From DASPGQ01 sp035457705 (lineage in GTDB: Bacteria; Acidobacteriota; Vicinamibacteria; Marinacidobacterales; SMYC01), in the NCBI GenBank assembly GCA_035457705.1, contig DATIBD010000074.1, positions 1-64,000 on the forward strand: DNA of 64,000 bases, written 5' to 3'. The position numbers and the translations under genes were made by a program. Numbering within the stretch: position 1 is the first letter of the stretch; every line of letters begins with the position of its first letter. Of the stretch, positions 41,057-49,955 are shown piece after piece. Below the pieces are notes generated by a model. It saw only the letters and a program-made list of their open reading frames with translations. It was not told the DNA's origin and searched no databases.

Positions 41057-42847
41057 TCAGACGAGTATCTCCTGATACGGCACGAACACGTCGTGTTCGA
41101 CGTCTTTCTTGTCTCCCAGGTGATCGAGCACGCCGTTCACGACGTGGTGGGGTTGGAATGGCTCGCCGTCGTATTTCCGGATGTGTCCCTGCGCCGTGAT
41201 ACCCGTTTCGCTCCGCAGGTAACGATAAAACTGGCCCGAATGGTTGTTCTCCACCACGAGGATCTTCTTGGCTTTCGAGAGCGCCCGAGTTACGGCGTCG
41301 GAGTGGAACGGTTTGATCCATTTGATCGAAAGCTGATTCGCCGTTACGCCCCGCCCTTCGAGGAGCTCGCGGGCTTCGGAGATTACTCCGTGCGTCGAGC
41401 CCCAGCCTACGAGGGTGACGTCGGCATCGGCCGGACCCTCGATCGTCGGCCCCTCGACCCTGTCGAAGAAAGACGAAAGCTTGCGAGCCCGTTTCTCGAC
41501 CATCTTGCGCCGCTTGTGCGGATTGGTGAACTCGTCGGAGATGAGTACGCCGTCCTCGTCGTGCTCGTCGGTCGCCACGACGTGCACGTAGCCCTCGAGC
41601 CCGGGCACGGCCCGAGGGGAAATGCCCGTACTCGTGTCTTTGTAGCGCTCGTAACCGTCGCTCGCATTGCCGTCCAGGATGAGGCTGCCGCGCTCGATGG
41701 GTGGCTGCATGTCGACTTCGTCAGGATCGACGCTGAACGTCCCCTCGGATATCAAGAGATCGGAAAGGACGATTCCGGGGCATTGATAGGAATCGACCAG
41801 GTTGAACAGCTCGGGGATCGTGTCGAATGCATCGAGGGCGTCTTTCGGGGCGACGACGATTCGCTCGAAATCGCCCTGGCTCGCGCCGAGCACTTGCCAC
41901 AGGTCGCCCTGCTCGGTCTTCGTCGGAACCCCCGTCGACGGGCCAGCCCTCTGCACGGTGACGAAGACGACGGGGATCTCCATCATCGCCGCTGCCCCTA
42001 GCGCCTCGGTCATCAGCGCGAACCCTCCGCCCGATGTGCCGCACATCGCTCGCGCACCCGTGTGCGCCGCTCCGATGACTACGTTGGCAACGCCGATCTC
42101 GTCTTCGATCTGCCGGACCATGATCCCGAGCTCGCGTGCGTTCTTGGCCATCCAGTGCAGGATGCCCGATGAAGGGCTCATCGGATAAGCCGCGTAGAAT
42201 TTCACGCCGGCCGCGGCGGCTCCCATCGCGAGCGCATCGTTTCCCGTCCAGACCGCGAGAGGCTTCTTTCCTTTCGGCAGCGGTTTCTTGAATGGATGGA
42301 AGCGCTCGTTGGCGTAGTCGAAACCTGCTCTCGCCATGCTCACGTTCTCTTCGACGACTTCCCGGCCCTTCCTTCCGAATTGGAGCTTCAGGGCCTCGTC
42401 CAGCACTGAGAAATCAGCGCCCATCAGGTTCAGCATGGCACCGAGGGCAACGGTGTTTTGCACGAGCTTGTTCCGGTTGTCGTTCGCCAGCTCCTTGACC
42501 GGCAGGCCGCAGAGCTCGACGCCGGAAGCGACCTCCGCCGGACTCACGTCGTCGCTGTTGAAGATGACGTGGCCTCCCTCGCCGAGATGTCTGGCGTGGC
42601 GCGTCATCGTGTCTTGGTTGAGACAGAGCAGCAAGTCGAGCCCGTCTCCATGCGTCAGGACTTCCTCATCGCTCACGCGGATGGTGAGCAGGATGTGCCC
42701 CCCGCGAATGATGGACTGGTAGGCGTTGTAGGCGTTCAGGTGAAGACCGCGGCGCACGAAGATTCGCGCCAGAATGTTGCCAGGTGTCGCGATGCCCTGG
42801 CCGGCCGCCCCGCCGATGGCGAAGGCGAAATCGTACCGATTCGACAT
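41057..42847 (-). CDS. korA: 2-oxoacid:ferredoxin oxidoreductase, fused gamma-alpha subunit
   Basis: 596 residues with GGAGGCAAC before the ATG. Residues 1-190 are the gamma domain (GGAAGQGIATPGNILARIF; NAYQSIIRGGHILLTIRVSDE); residues 205-596 are the alpha part (GNDALAMGAAAAGVKFYAAYPMSPSSGI; GTSGGGFALMTEALGAAAM; KWIKPFHSDAVTRAL). This fused arrangement is that of KorA-type enzymes used in the TCA cycle of many aerobes. Upstream lies the 660-base repeat-rich spacer. Confidence 0.93.
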   Translation of the reverse strand: MSNRYDFAFAIGGAAGQGIATPGNILARIFVRRGLHLNAYNAYQSIIRGGHILLTIRVSDEEVLTHGDGLDLLLCLNQDTMTRHARHLGEGGHVIFNSDDVSPAEVASGVELCGLPVKELANDNRNKLVQNTVALGAMLNLMGADFSVLDEALKLQFGRKGREVVEENVSMARAGFDYANERFHPFKKPLPKGKKPLAVWTGNDALAMGAAAAGVKFYAAYPMSPSSGILHWMAKNARELGIMVRQIEDEIGVANVVIGAAHTGARAMCGTSGGGFALMTEALGAAAMMEIPVVFVTVQRAGPSTGVPTKTEQGDLWQVLGASQGDFERIVVAPKDALDAFDTIPELFNLVDSYQCPGIVLSDLLISEGTFSVDPDEVDMQPPIERGSLILDGNASDGYERYKDTSTGISPRAVPGLEGYVHVVATDEHDEDGVLISDEFTNPHKRRKMVEKRARKLSSFFDRVEGPTIEGPADADVTLVGWGSTHGVISEARELLEGRGVTANQLSIKWIKPFHSDAVTRALSKAKKILVVENNHSGQFYRYLRSETGITAQGHIRKYDGEPFQPHHVVNGVLDHLGDKKDVEHDVFVPYQEILV

Positions 42848-43055
42848 GTTGCCTCCGTAGAGCCGTTATCGAGTCGCGAAGTCCGAGTCTCGAACCGCAC
42901 CGTCGCGCGCATGGTACCACCGAGGTGGGCTCGCCGAAAGTTCCTTCGAGCTCTCCGCTCCGGAACCCGTTATTATGGGCGAATCACTGGTGAAATGCCA
43001 ACTCATTCGAGCGTCAGGATTCTCGACTGGTCGACTGTTGTCGTCTTTCTGCCGA

Positions 43056-43491
43056 GGCTCCGCCTCAAAACCGACCAGGTCGGTCTCGGGCTGCTTACGG
43101 CGCGGCAATTTTGCGGCGGGAAGCCCTTCGCAGCAGCCCCGCAATATCTCGTTCCTTCGAAGCTGCCCGAATGCCGATGATTGTTCGCACTCCGTGCTCA
43201 CATCTGATTTTCCGGCGGGATGTCCTTCGAAGGAGCCCCGGAACACCTGATTCCTTCGAAGCAGCCCGAATGCGGGCGGTCCCCACGAAGGAGTCCGATG
43301 CCGACGATTGCGCCGATCTCGCCTGCGCCTTGGGCCACCGCTCGCCTGGCTGGGCGGTACTTCTTGTCAGCCTGAAGTCGACCGACGGTCGCCGCTGTCG
43401 CTTTTCGGAGTTTTCGACTGTAGACTGTTGACATCAACTTTGAACCTTGAGGCTCCGAACAAGGCCGACCGTGCCGGTTTGAGGCGGAGCC
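43056..43491. repeat. repeat-rich intergenic block, possible degenerate non-autonomous element
   Basis: Most of the 664-base spacer 42848-43511. GGCTCCGCCTCAAA (43056-43069) is repeated in inverted orientation at 43478-43491. Inside are the 20-base repeat shared with 22388 (43089-43108), a 65-base direct repeat (43110-43174 and 43209-43273, 54 of 65 bases identical) and a third partial copy near 43290-43310. No open frame of any credible protein. Confidence 0.55.
43089..43108. repeat. 20-base intergenic repeat, copy 2
   Basis: Same 20 bases as at 22388-22407. Here it directly precedes the first 65-base direct-repeat copy. Confidence 0.6.
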
Positions 43492-43511
43492 GCGCTGTAC
43501 CGAACGGTTAG

Positions 43512-45455
43512 ATGCAAGATCGCCTGGCCAGAAGCGCCGTCAATGTCACGGTTGCGATGGCAGTGTTTGCTGCCGCATTCGGACTCTACGTCTTCACCGG
43601 CCCTTCGGACGTTGCCTGGATGTCCGGCGCAGAGTACCAGAGGCGTGTGGTGCAGGCAGAGATCGGCGACGGTCCTTGGCATCAACCTCTCTTCGTCTTG
43701 CTTTCGCAGCCCTTCCTAGCGCTCCCCTGGGGCGGACTCGCCCAGCGCGCCAACTGGGCGGCAGCGTTCTTCGCGGCCGGCGCCTGCTTGTTCGTTTACC
43801 TGCTGATGAAAATGCTGCTGCAGATGGCGCCTCAGTTCATCGCGCGCCGCGTTGGAGTCCTTGCCGCCGTGACTCTGGGGGTCTCCCATACGTTGTGGAT
43901 GAGGGCAGTGACGCCGGGGCCCGAGCCGCTCGATGCCTGTCTGCTCGCGGCGATGCTCTTCTTTCTCATCCGTTTCGCCAACGTCGGGGGAGCGCGCAAT
44001 CTCTACGCCGGAAGCGGCATCCTCGGGCTCTCGTTCGTCAACAATCCGCTGACGCTCTTCGTATCGCCAATCGTCCTGCTCTACGCGAGGTTCATTCAAC
44101 CGCCGGTGACGAGAAACGTAGGGGCCGTGCGCCTGCGGGGCTTCGTCGTCTTCCTGGTGGCCGCCTCGATCGGGCTCGCGCTGACCGCGTCCAGCTGGTT
44201 TGCCAGGCAGGCATTCACCATCCCTGCCGAGCAATGGGCATGGTTGACGTTTTGGAACCGCATGAGCCTCACCTGGGATGCGCCGCTTCAGGAATCGCTC
44301 ACGCGATTCGCGACCATGCTTCTACTTAACTTTCCGCCGTGGACTGCCCTCGTTGGTCTTCTGGGGCTCTTCGAGCTCTTCCGTCGCCAAAAGTACGTGT
44401 TCTGGCTGGTCTTTCCGATGTTCGTCATATACGGCTTTCTCGTCGTGACACTCGACCTGGAAGCGCCCATCCCATCCTATTTGGCGGTGTGGATGCTCTT
44501 CTCGGTGATGGTCGGGTTCGGGTGGTGGAAGCTCCTGGCGGGTGGGAACTGGCAAGGATTCGCTGCCGCCCTGCTGTTGTCGGCCTCACCCGCCCTCGTC
44601 TATCGTTTCGCCCCAGTCGCGGTCCGCTACGCGAGGACGGAGCTTCGCGTCCGAGCGCTCCTGGACGTTCCTCTCGAGCTTCCCCTCGATCCGCTCGCGT
44701 TTCAACTCAATCCCGACCGGCGGAAGCTGCCGGAAGCGAGGGAATTCGCCCTGAGCGCTCTCCGGGCCCTGCCGGAGCACGCGATCGTGATCGCGCCGTC
44801 TCGGGCGAGCGAGCTGGTTCTAGCGCCGGTGCGTTACCTTGCCGAAGTCGAGGGCGAGAGCACGACTCGCTTCGTCTCCATCGGAGCCGACGCAGCAACC
44901 CCTCTCGGGACCCTCACCACGGATCTCGAAACGAGTCCCGTGTTCGCGATGGGACTTCACCCGGCTCATGAAGCCGTAACCGCACTTCTGGCAACGCACC
45001 ATTTTCGGGCCGAAGGATTCTGGTTCCGACTCGTATCCATTAACGACTCGAGCCGCGTTCTAGACGACAGACCTCTTTCAGGAGTCCGGGACGACGCTCT
45101 CGATGACTCGCACCTCGTCGGAGTCTGGTACGGCCACGTGGAGCCCCAGGGTTACCCGCTCACGCTCCATATCGTCGGAGGACGGGGGAATCTGTCCGGT
45201 ACCGCCGTGCTCAACGCCGAGGGCGCTCGTCCCTGGCAGGCGTCTTTCACCCGGCTGTCATCGACCGTTGGCACGGTGCTGGGTAGCGCCGAGCTGGGAG
45301 AGCCCAACGGCGATAAACTCCACTTCCACGTTGACGCTCGCCAAACGGGCAACAAGCTGAAGGGCTCCTGGAACGTATTCGAGATTCCCAGGCTTGCGGG
45401 AACCTTCGTCGTGTGGAGGCAGGAGTCCAAGCCGTCGTTGACGTCTCGACGCTGA
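43512..45455 (+). CDS. DUF2723-type multi-spanning membrane protein with C-terminal soluble domain
   Basis: 647 residues. About ten membrane segments between residues 10 and 375; the opening (AAAFGLYVFTGPSDVAWMSGAEYQRRVVQ ... DGPWHQPLFVLLSQPFLALPWGGLAQRANWAAAFFAA) follows the DUF2723/GT-C pattern, with the acidic residue usual in loop one replaced by a Ser-Gly-Ala-Glu segment. Residues about 400-647 are soluble, ending in a beta-rich part (LTLHIVGGRGNLSGTAVLN; KLKGSWNVFEIPRLAGTFVVWR). GT-C proteins transfer sugars from lipid carriers, but activity here is unproved. No obvious promoter; ends five bases from the convergent regulator. Confidence 0.75.
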   Translation: MQDRLARSAVNVTVAMAVFAAAFGLYVFTGPSDVAWMSGAEYQRRVVQAEIGDGPWHQPLFVLLSQPFLALPWGGLAQRANWAAAFFAAGACLFVYLLMKMLLQMAPQFIARRVGVLAAVTLGVSHTLWMRAVTPGPEPLDACLLAAMLFFLIRFANVGGARNLYAGSGILGLSFVNNPLTLFVSPIVLLYARFIQPPVTRNVGAVRLRGFVVFLVAASIGLALTASSWFARQAFTIPAEQWAWLTFWNRMSLTWDAPLQESLTRFATMLLLNFPPWTALVGLLGLFELFRRQKYVFWLVFPMFVIYGFLVVTLDLEAPIPSYLAVWMLFSVMVGFGWWKLLAGGNWQGFAAALLLSASPALVYRFAPVAVRYARTELRVRALLDVPLELPLDPLAFQLNPDRRKLPEAREFALSALRALPEHAIVIAPSRASELVLAPVRYLAEVEGESTTRFVSIGADAATPLGTLTTDLETSPVFAMGLHPAHEAVTALLATHHFRAEGFWFRLVSINDSSRVLDDRPLSGVRDDALDDSHLVGVWYGHVEPQGYPLTLHIVGGRGNLSGTAVLNAEGARPWQASFTRLSSTVGTVLGSAELGEPNGDKLHFHVDARQTGNKLKGSWNVFEIPRLAGTFVVWRQESKPSLTSRR

Positions 45456-45460
45456 ACCTC

Positions 45461-46840
45461 TCAGCCCGTTTGCTGCTTGCGAAACGCTTCCGGCTGGATG
45501 CCGTACTTCTTCATCACGTCGTAGAAGTCCTTGCGGTCCTTCTTTGCCAATCGCGCGGCCTGAGAAATGTTCCCCTGGCAGATGCGGAGCACCTGAGAGA
45601 TGTACTCTTTCTCGAACTCCCGCTTGGCATCCTTGAAGGACTGAAACTTGTTCGACGAGACGGGAACGTGGAAGAAGAGGTCTTCCGCGGTGATTACGTT
45701 GTTCCGCGTGAGCACCATCGCCTGTTTGACCTTGTTCTTGAGCTCGCGAATGTTTCCCGGCCACTGATAGGTCATCATCTTCTGAATGGCCGCCGGGGAG
45801 AATCCTTCGACTCCTCTTCCGAGCTCCTTGTTGAACTCCGTCAAGAAGTGGTTGATCAGCAGGGGGATGTCTTCCTTCCGCTCACGCAGAGGGGGCAGGT
45901 GGATGGGAATCACGTTCAGTCGATAGAAGAGATCCTCGCGGAAGCTCTTCTCGGAGATCGCCTGGATGAGGTCCTTGTTCGTCGCCGCGATGACGCGTAC
46001 GTCCACCTTGATGGCCCGCGTCGATCCAATCCGTTTGAACTCGCCGTCCTGGAGGACGCGCAGAAACTTCACCTGCAGTGGCAGAGGCAGCTCGCCGATC
46101 TCGTCGAGGAAGAGTGTTCCGCCGTGCGCTTCTTCGAAGAGGCCTTTCTGATCGCTCCGGGCGTCGGTGTAGGCCCCCTTGACGTGGCCGAAGAGCTCGT
46201 TCTCGATCAGATTCTCGGGGATGGCGCCACAGTTCTCGACGACGAACGGGCGATCGGCGCGCTTGCCCGTGTAATGAATCGCGCGGGCCACGAGCTCTTT
46301 GCCGGTCCCTGACTCACCATAGATGATGACCGGCACGTCGTTCTGGGCGACGATCGAGATCTGGGTCAAGAGCTCTTCAATCTTGGGGCTTGCCCCCACG
46401 ATGAAGTCCGACTTCCGCCGGCTCATGATCTTCGACCGCACCTGCTGGACTTCGTGGGACGTCCGCTGTCGGTCGACCGCCTTGCGCACCCGGCCGACCA
46501 GATCCTCGACGTCGAACGGCTTGGTCAGGTAGTGGTAGACGCCGTCGTGCATGAGGCGAACGGCTTCGTTGACGTCGCCGTATGCGGTCATAACGATGAT
46601 CGGGATATCCGGATTGAACTGACTGATCGAGCGGGCGAGCTCGTCACCCTTCAGCTTGGGCATCCTTACGTCGGTGATGACGAGGTTGAAGACCTGCTTG
46701 CGGATCAGATCGAGGCCTTCGTCTCCGTCTGCGGCGGTAACGACTTGATATCCCTCACGTTCCAGCCGAGTCCGCAGCATGCGCTGCATACTCGGATCAT
46801 CATCGACAACTAGCACCTGCGGCCCGGCGGGCTCCTGCAT
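45461..46840 (-). CDS. sigma-54-dependent response regulator (NtrC family)
   Basis: 459 residues from ATG at 46840; the upstream ATG at 46891 lies inside the predicted -10 and is unlikely. Receiver 1-125 is canonical (VVDDDPSM, ITDVRMP, MTAYGD, TKPFD). AAA+ domain has Walker A GESGTGKE, the sigma-54 loop as GAYTDA, Walker B GGTLFLDEI, R-finger region and WPGNIRELKN. The C-terminal Fis helix-turn-helix reads CQGNISQAARLAKKDRKDFYDVMKKYGI. No histidine kinase gene is adjacent. Intact, in contrast to the decayed relative at 31619-32956. Confidence 0.93.
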   Translation of the reverse strand: MQEPAGPQVLVVDDDPSMQRMLRTRLEREGYQVVTAADGDEGLDLIRKQVFNLVITDVRMPKLKGDELARSISQFNPDIPIIVMTAYGDVNEAVRLMHDGVYHYLTKPFDVEDLVGRVRKAVDRQRTSHEVQQVRSKIMSRRKSDFIVGASPKIEELLTQISIVAQNDVPVIIYGESGTGKELVARAIHYTGKRADRPFVVENCGAIPENLIENELFGHVKGAYTDARSDQKGLFEEAHGGTLFLDEIGELPLPLQVKFLRVLQDGEFKRIGSTRAIKVDVRVIAATNKDLIQAISEKSFREDLFYRLNVIPIHLPPLRERKEDIPLLINHFLTEFNKELGRGVEGFSPAAIQKMMTYQWPGNIRELKNKVKQAMVLTRNNVITAEDLFFHVPVSSNKFQSFKDAKREFEKEYISQVLRICQGNISQAARLAKKDRKDFYDVMKKYGIQPEAFRKQQTG

Positions 46841-46879
46841 CAAAGCGGCTCCATCTGTTGTTTCTAGGGTGTGGGGAAA

Positions 46880-46908
46880 ATTATACATCACCGACCTCTT
46901 GATGTGAA
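46880..46908 (-). promoter_or_regulatory. sigma-70 promoter of the sigma-54 response regulator
   Basis: Minus strand: TTCACA (46908-46903), 17-base spacer, TATAAT (46885-46880), a near-consensus match 40 bases before the ATG at 46840. Confidence 0.75.
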
Positions 46909-46941
46909 CTCCAGGTTAAAGGTGTGAACTCCAGGTTAAAG
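46903..46941. repeat. 19-base tandem repeat overlapping the -35 box
   Basis: TGTGAACTCCAGGTTAAAG occurs at 46903-46921 and again at 46923-46941 (20-base period, i.e. about two helical turns). The first copy contains the -35 hexamer, the second lies just upstream. A regulator binding side by side, or a duplicated promoter element, would look like this. Confidence 0.7.
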
Positions 46942-47407
46942 ATAGGGTGAGAGCTCTTCCGGAGCCCCAAATGGGTCGAGGACCCGCTGACGAGAAACCG
47001 CTCCCGGAAAGCCATTGCACTTCTCCCAAGCGGCGAGCCGCACAATGCTCCCGTTGCGCCGAGGCGACCGAGACATGGGTATTTACGCTGCAACTCGCGT
47101 GCCAGAGGCCTTTTCGTCGTCATCGCATAAGCCAAAATGAGAGAGCATTTTACAGCATTTATGGGGGGGCTCCCAGTAGGTGCCCTCCCACGTCTTGGGT
47201 GGATGCCACCATAACGAGACGCTCCGGCAATTAAAGCCGCCATGAGATCCGCCAGGACGCCTTGCCCGCGATCGCTAACGCTTTGAGTTTTCGATATTTG
47301 GACGTAAGACTCAGGCTCTCCGATCCCGGCTGAGGCGTGGGGATTTCCCCTTGTCGTGACGGAGGGACTCCTCGGCTCCCGCGCAAAGCCTAGACGGGGT
47401 CCGGGCG
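46942..47407. other. 466-base spacer without gene
   Basis: Several frames are open across it, but composition and lack of motif argue against coding. GGGGATTTCCCC at 47338-47349 is a small palindrome. It is the 3' flank of the barrel-protein gene and the 5' flank of the response regulator. Confidence 0.5.
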
Positions 47408-48826
47408 TCAACGTCCCATTTCGTAGACGAGGTTCAGAGTGATCCGTGATGGACGGCTCGTGTCTCGGGCGATCTCTTCAGGCGTCCGCCCGGGGCTTTC
47501 CCAGGCGAGGCTCAGGCTCATCTCCCGATTGAGAAAGACGCTCGCCTGTACCTCTCTTGTGACGGAACGGATGACGCTGGAGAACGTCTCCTCGCGGTAC
47601 GCGCCTTCGATCCGCACGAAATCGACATGGTCCTCGCGCGCTCTCCAAGGGGGACCGAGGGGCCAGGGAAGCGCTATGAACAGGCGATAGGTTCGACCGC
47701 TGATCGCAGGAATGACGTGCTCGTCCCATTCGATGAGAAAACCGAGCTGCTCTACGTTGCGCTCGCGTACCTGTGCGCGATACAGCGCATCGATTGCGTT
47801 CGAGAGGATCTCGCGGGCCCCCGAGATACCAAGCCGCTCTCGCAAAGCCCGGAGGCCGTCGGTGTCGTACACTCGCCGCTCGTTGTAGCCGAGCTCGAAA
47901 GCTTGCCGCTGAAGCTCGCGAACCCGCTTCGCCGCATCCCCCCCTCTCGTGAACGTGTGGCGGCGGCCGAAGAGGACGAGCCCGGTGCCGTAGACCTGTG
48001 CGAGCCTCACGAGTCCAGGCTCCCAGGTTTGCTGGCTCGCGGCCGTCGCGAGCAGGCGCGATCCGAGTCGGACGTCGGCGCCGAGGGCAACGTCGCCGAC
48101 TCGATGAGGCAGTCGTCCCCTCGTGCGTTCATAGCTCGCTTCGGCCTTCAGCTCGAGTGGTGCCCGAGTCCAATGCGTGAGCATACGGAGGCGTTCCTTC
48201 GTGACATCGAAGCCCGCTTCCGTCCGCAATCGAGCCGCCTGCGCGTCCGCCAGGAGCTCCAGATGGGTTCCTCTCTGGTAAAGGAGGCCGGCGGATGTGA
48301 AACGGTCCTCCCGGGTCCTTGCTTCCGAGCGTGGGACCAGGCCGGTTGCGATGAACGCGCCGATCCGTGGCGGCTCGGGGACGCTGTCGTCGAAGTCCTC
48401 GCGAAATCCGAACAACAGCTCGAAGTCCTTCGACAGTCGCAGCGCGCCCTCGGTCGCGAGCTTCCACGAGCCGCCTTCCTCCACGGCACGAGCTTGCGCG
48501 AGGAACCGGCGGGCCCGGTAGCCTCCCTCTAGCACCGAGCTCTCGTCGTCCCGGCTCGCGCCCATCTCGATCCGCGCGGTGTCGAAAGAGAGCCCCAGTC
48601 TCTCGCCCACGACTTCGCCTCCAATGAAAGAGGATGCCCCCATTCGCACCCGGCTCTCGAAGCTCGAGACGACTCTGCCATCGTCGGAAAAGGCGTAGCG
48701 AAGATCCACCAGCCGGAACGGGCTCGCCTTGTCGCTCATGGGGGGTAGGCGCAGTTTGCCGAGGGGGTAATCTGGGTCGGCACCGACCAATGCAAGGGCC
48801 ACGAGGGCGGGATCTAGGAATGCCAA
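47408..48826 (-). CDS. probable outer-membrane beta-barrel protein of unknown function
   Basis: 472 residues; the N-terminus is a short hydrophobic stretch (ALVALALVGADPDYP) that may be part of a signal peptide, and the start overlaps the GH-A gene by 13 bases. The rest is a succession of 10-12-residue amphipathic strands with Gly/Arg/Tyr turns (RLVDLRYAFSDDGRVVSSFESRVRMG; LELKAEASYERTRGRL; VQASVFLNREMSLSLAWES) ending in ITLNLVYEMGR, a typical barrel end though the final residue is Arg rather than Phe. Last gene of the operon with a glycosyltransferase and a hydrolase; could export or bind a polysaccharide. Confidence 0.65.
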   Translation of the reverse strand: MAFLDPALVALALVGADPDYPLGKLRLPPMSDKASPFRLVDLRYAFSDDGRVVSSFESRVRMGASSFIGGEVVGERLGLSFDTARIEMGASRDDESSVLEGGYRARRFLAQARAVEEGGSWKLATEGALRLSKDFELLFGFREDFDDSVPEPPRIGAFIATGLVPRSEARTREDRFTSAGLLYQRGTHLELLADAQAARLRTEAGFDVTKERLRMLTHWTRAPLELKAEASYERTRGRLPHRVGDVALGADVRLGSRLLATAASQQTWEPGLVRLAQVYGTGLVLFGRRHTFTRGGDAAKRVRELQRQAFELGYNERRVYDTDGLRALRERLGISGAREILSNAIDALYRAQVRERNVEQLGFLIEWDEHVIPAISGRTYRLFIALPWPLGPPWRAREDHVDFVRIEGAYREETFSSVIRSVTREVQASVFLNREMSLSLAWESPGRTPEEIARDTSRPSRITLNLVYEMGR

Positions 48827-49908
48827 GTGGAGGATCCGATCGACGTGGAGCGGATGCGTCTTTCATCCTCATCCGTTGGAAAGTACAGCGTTATGTCGGG
48901 GAGGAGCTCGCGGTAGGGCACGAGCTCCGCGCCTGCCGCAGCCATCTCGACCCGTGAGCGCAGCAGAGCGACTGCTTCATGAGATTCGACGACGGGCTCG
49001 AAGCCTCCATCCTCCGTACGACCGAGATCGACGAGTCGGAACGCTCCCGGATCGAAATCGAACAGATTGAACCAGTAAATGCGCTCGGTGCGCGGAATCG
49101 CCGCCCGGATCTCGTCGAACGTCCGGGTCATCCAGTCCAGGTGATGCTCCGTGCCGGCGGCTCCCGATTCCGTGATCCAGGTCGGGTGTTCCGACAGGAT
49201 GCCGAGATCACGGATGAAACGCGTGCTGTAGACGTGGTAGGCGACGCGGTCGCAGTAGTTCTCGAGACCCGATTGAATCATCAGCCGGGCCCGAAGAAGT
49301 CCTTCCGCCGAGCCCACCGGCGCGGCAGCGACGATCGTCAATGACGGGTCGTCCTCCTTTAGATGGAAATAGGCCGGTCTCAAATAATCGCGAACGTAGA
49401 CGTCCGGTGGCAGGCCGGTAAAGTGCGTGGGCTCGTTGAGGACCTGAGCCGAGAATACGCCTGGGCTGCCCGCGAAACCGGGCGCCGCAGGAACGAAATC
49501 GTCGAAGATGGCGACGTAGGTCTCGAGCACCTCGTCACGGGTTTGGGGGTTCGAGATTGCCTGCAGCAGATCGAAACCGGTGAACTGGCCGATGACGCCG
49601 AGTACGTCCATGCCGAGGGCGCGTGCGGCTCGGACGTAGGGGATCGCAGCGAGGAAATCCGGACCGAATCGATCGAACGAAATCGTGACACGGATCTGCT
49701 CGAACCCCAGCTCATACAAGGCTCGCATTTGAGCATCGACCAACTCGGGAACGATGAGGGGAGGCGTTCGCCCCGCGTTCGCATCCAAACGTCGAACGGG
49801 CTGGACGTTGATACCCCCGTTCACGCGAGGGACGGGGAGCCGATCGCGAGACGCACCGAGGCCGAGTACCGCCGTGGCGGAGAAGCCGAGAAAATCGCGA
49901 CGCCGCAT
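48814..49908 (-). CDS. Tat-exported clan GH-A glycoside hydrolase-like protein
   Basis: 364 residues from ATG at 49908. A twin-arginine start RRRDFLGFSATAVLGLGAS shows Tat export. The TIM-barrel has the two clan GH-A glutamates: acid/base in QVLNEP (E159) and nucleophile in WITESGAAG (E247), with NYCDRVAYHVYS before the second. Family number not identified. Acts on a polysaccharide outside the cytoplasm. Sits between the glycosyltransferase (47 bases upstream) and the barrel-protein gene (13-base overlap), suggesting one pathway for an extracellular glycan. Confidence 0.8.
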   Translation of the reverse strand: MRRRDFLGFSATAVLGLGASRDRLPVPRVNGGINVQPVRRLDANAGRTPPLIVPELVDAQMRALYELGFEQIRVTISFDRFGPDFLAAIPYVRAARALGMDVLGVIGQFTGFDLLQAISNPQTRDEVLETYVAIFDDFVPAAPGFAGSPGVFSAQVLNEPTHFTGLPPDVYVRDYLRPAYFHLKEDDPSLTIVAAAPVGSAEGLLRARLMIQSGLENYCDRVAYHVYSTRFIRDLGILSEHPTWITESGAAGTEHHLDWMTRTFDEIRAAIPRTERIYWFNLFDFDPGAFRLVDLGRTEDGGFEPVVESHEAVALLRSRVEMAAAGAELVPYRELLPDITLYFPTDEDERRIRSTSIGSSTWHS

Positions 49909-49955
49909 GGATAACCCACTGTAGCACCGACGAGAACCCGGCAGAGCGCGCGGGA

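Noticed and set aside
47330..47400. CGCAAAGCC near a hairpin, resembling part of a c-di-GMP riboswitch
   Set aside because: Only the one short string matches; the conserved tetraloop and receptor parts are missing.
46881..47411. 176-codon minus-strand frame
   Set aside because: Sequence is Arg/Ser/Pro-rich without any pattern, runs through a clear promoter and tandem repeat, and has no ribosome site.
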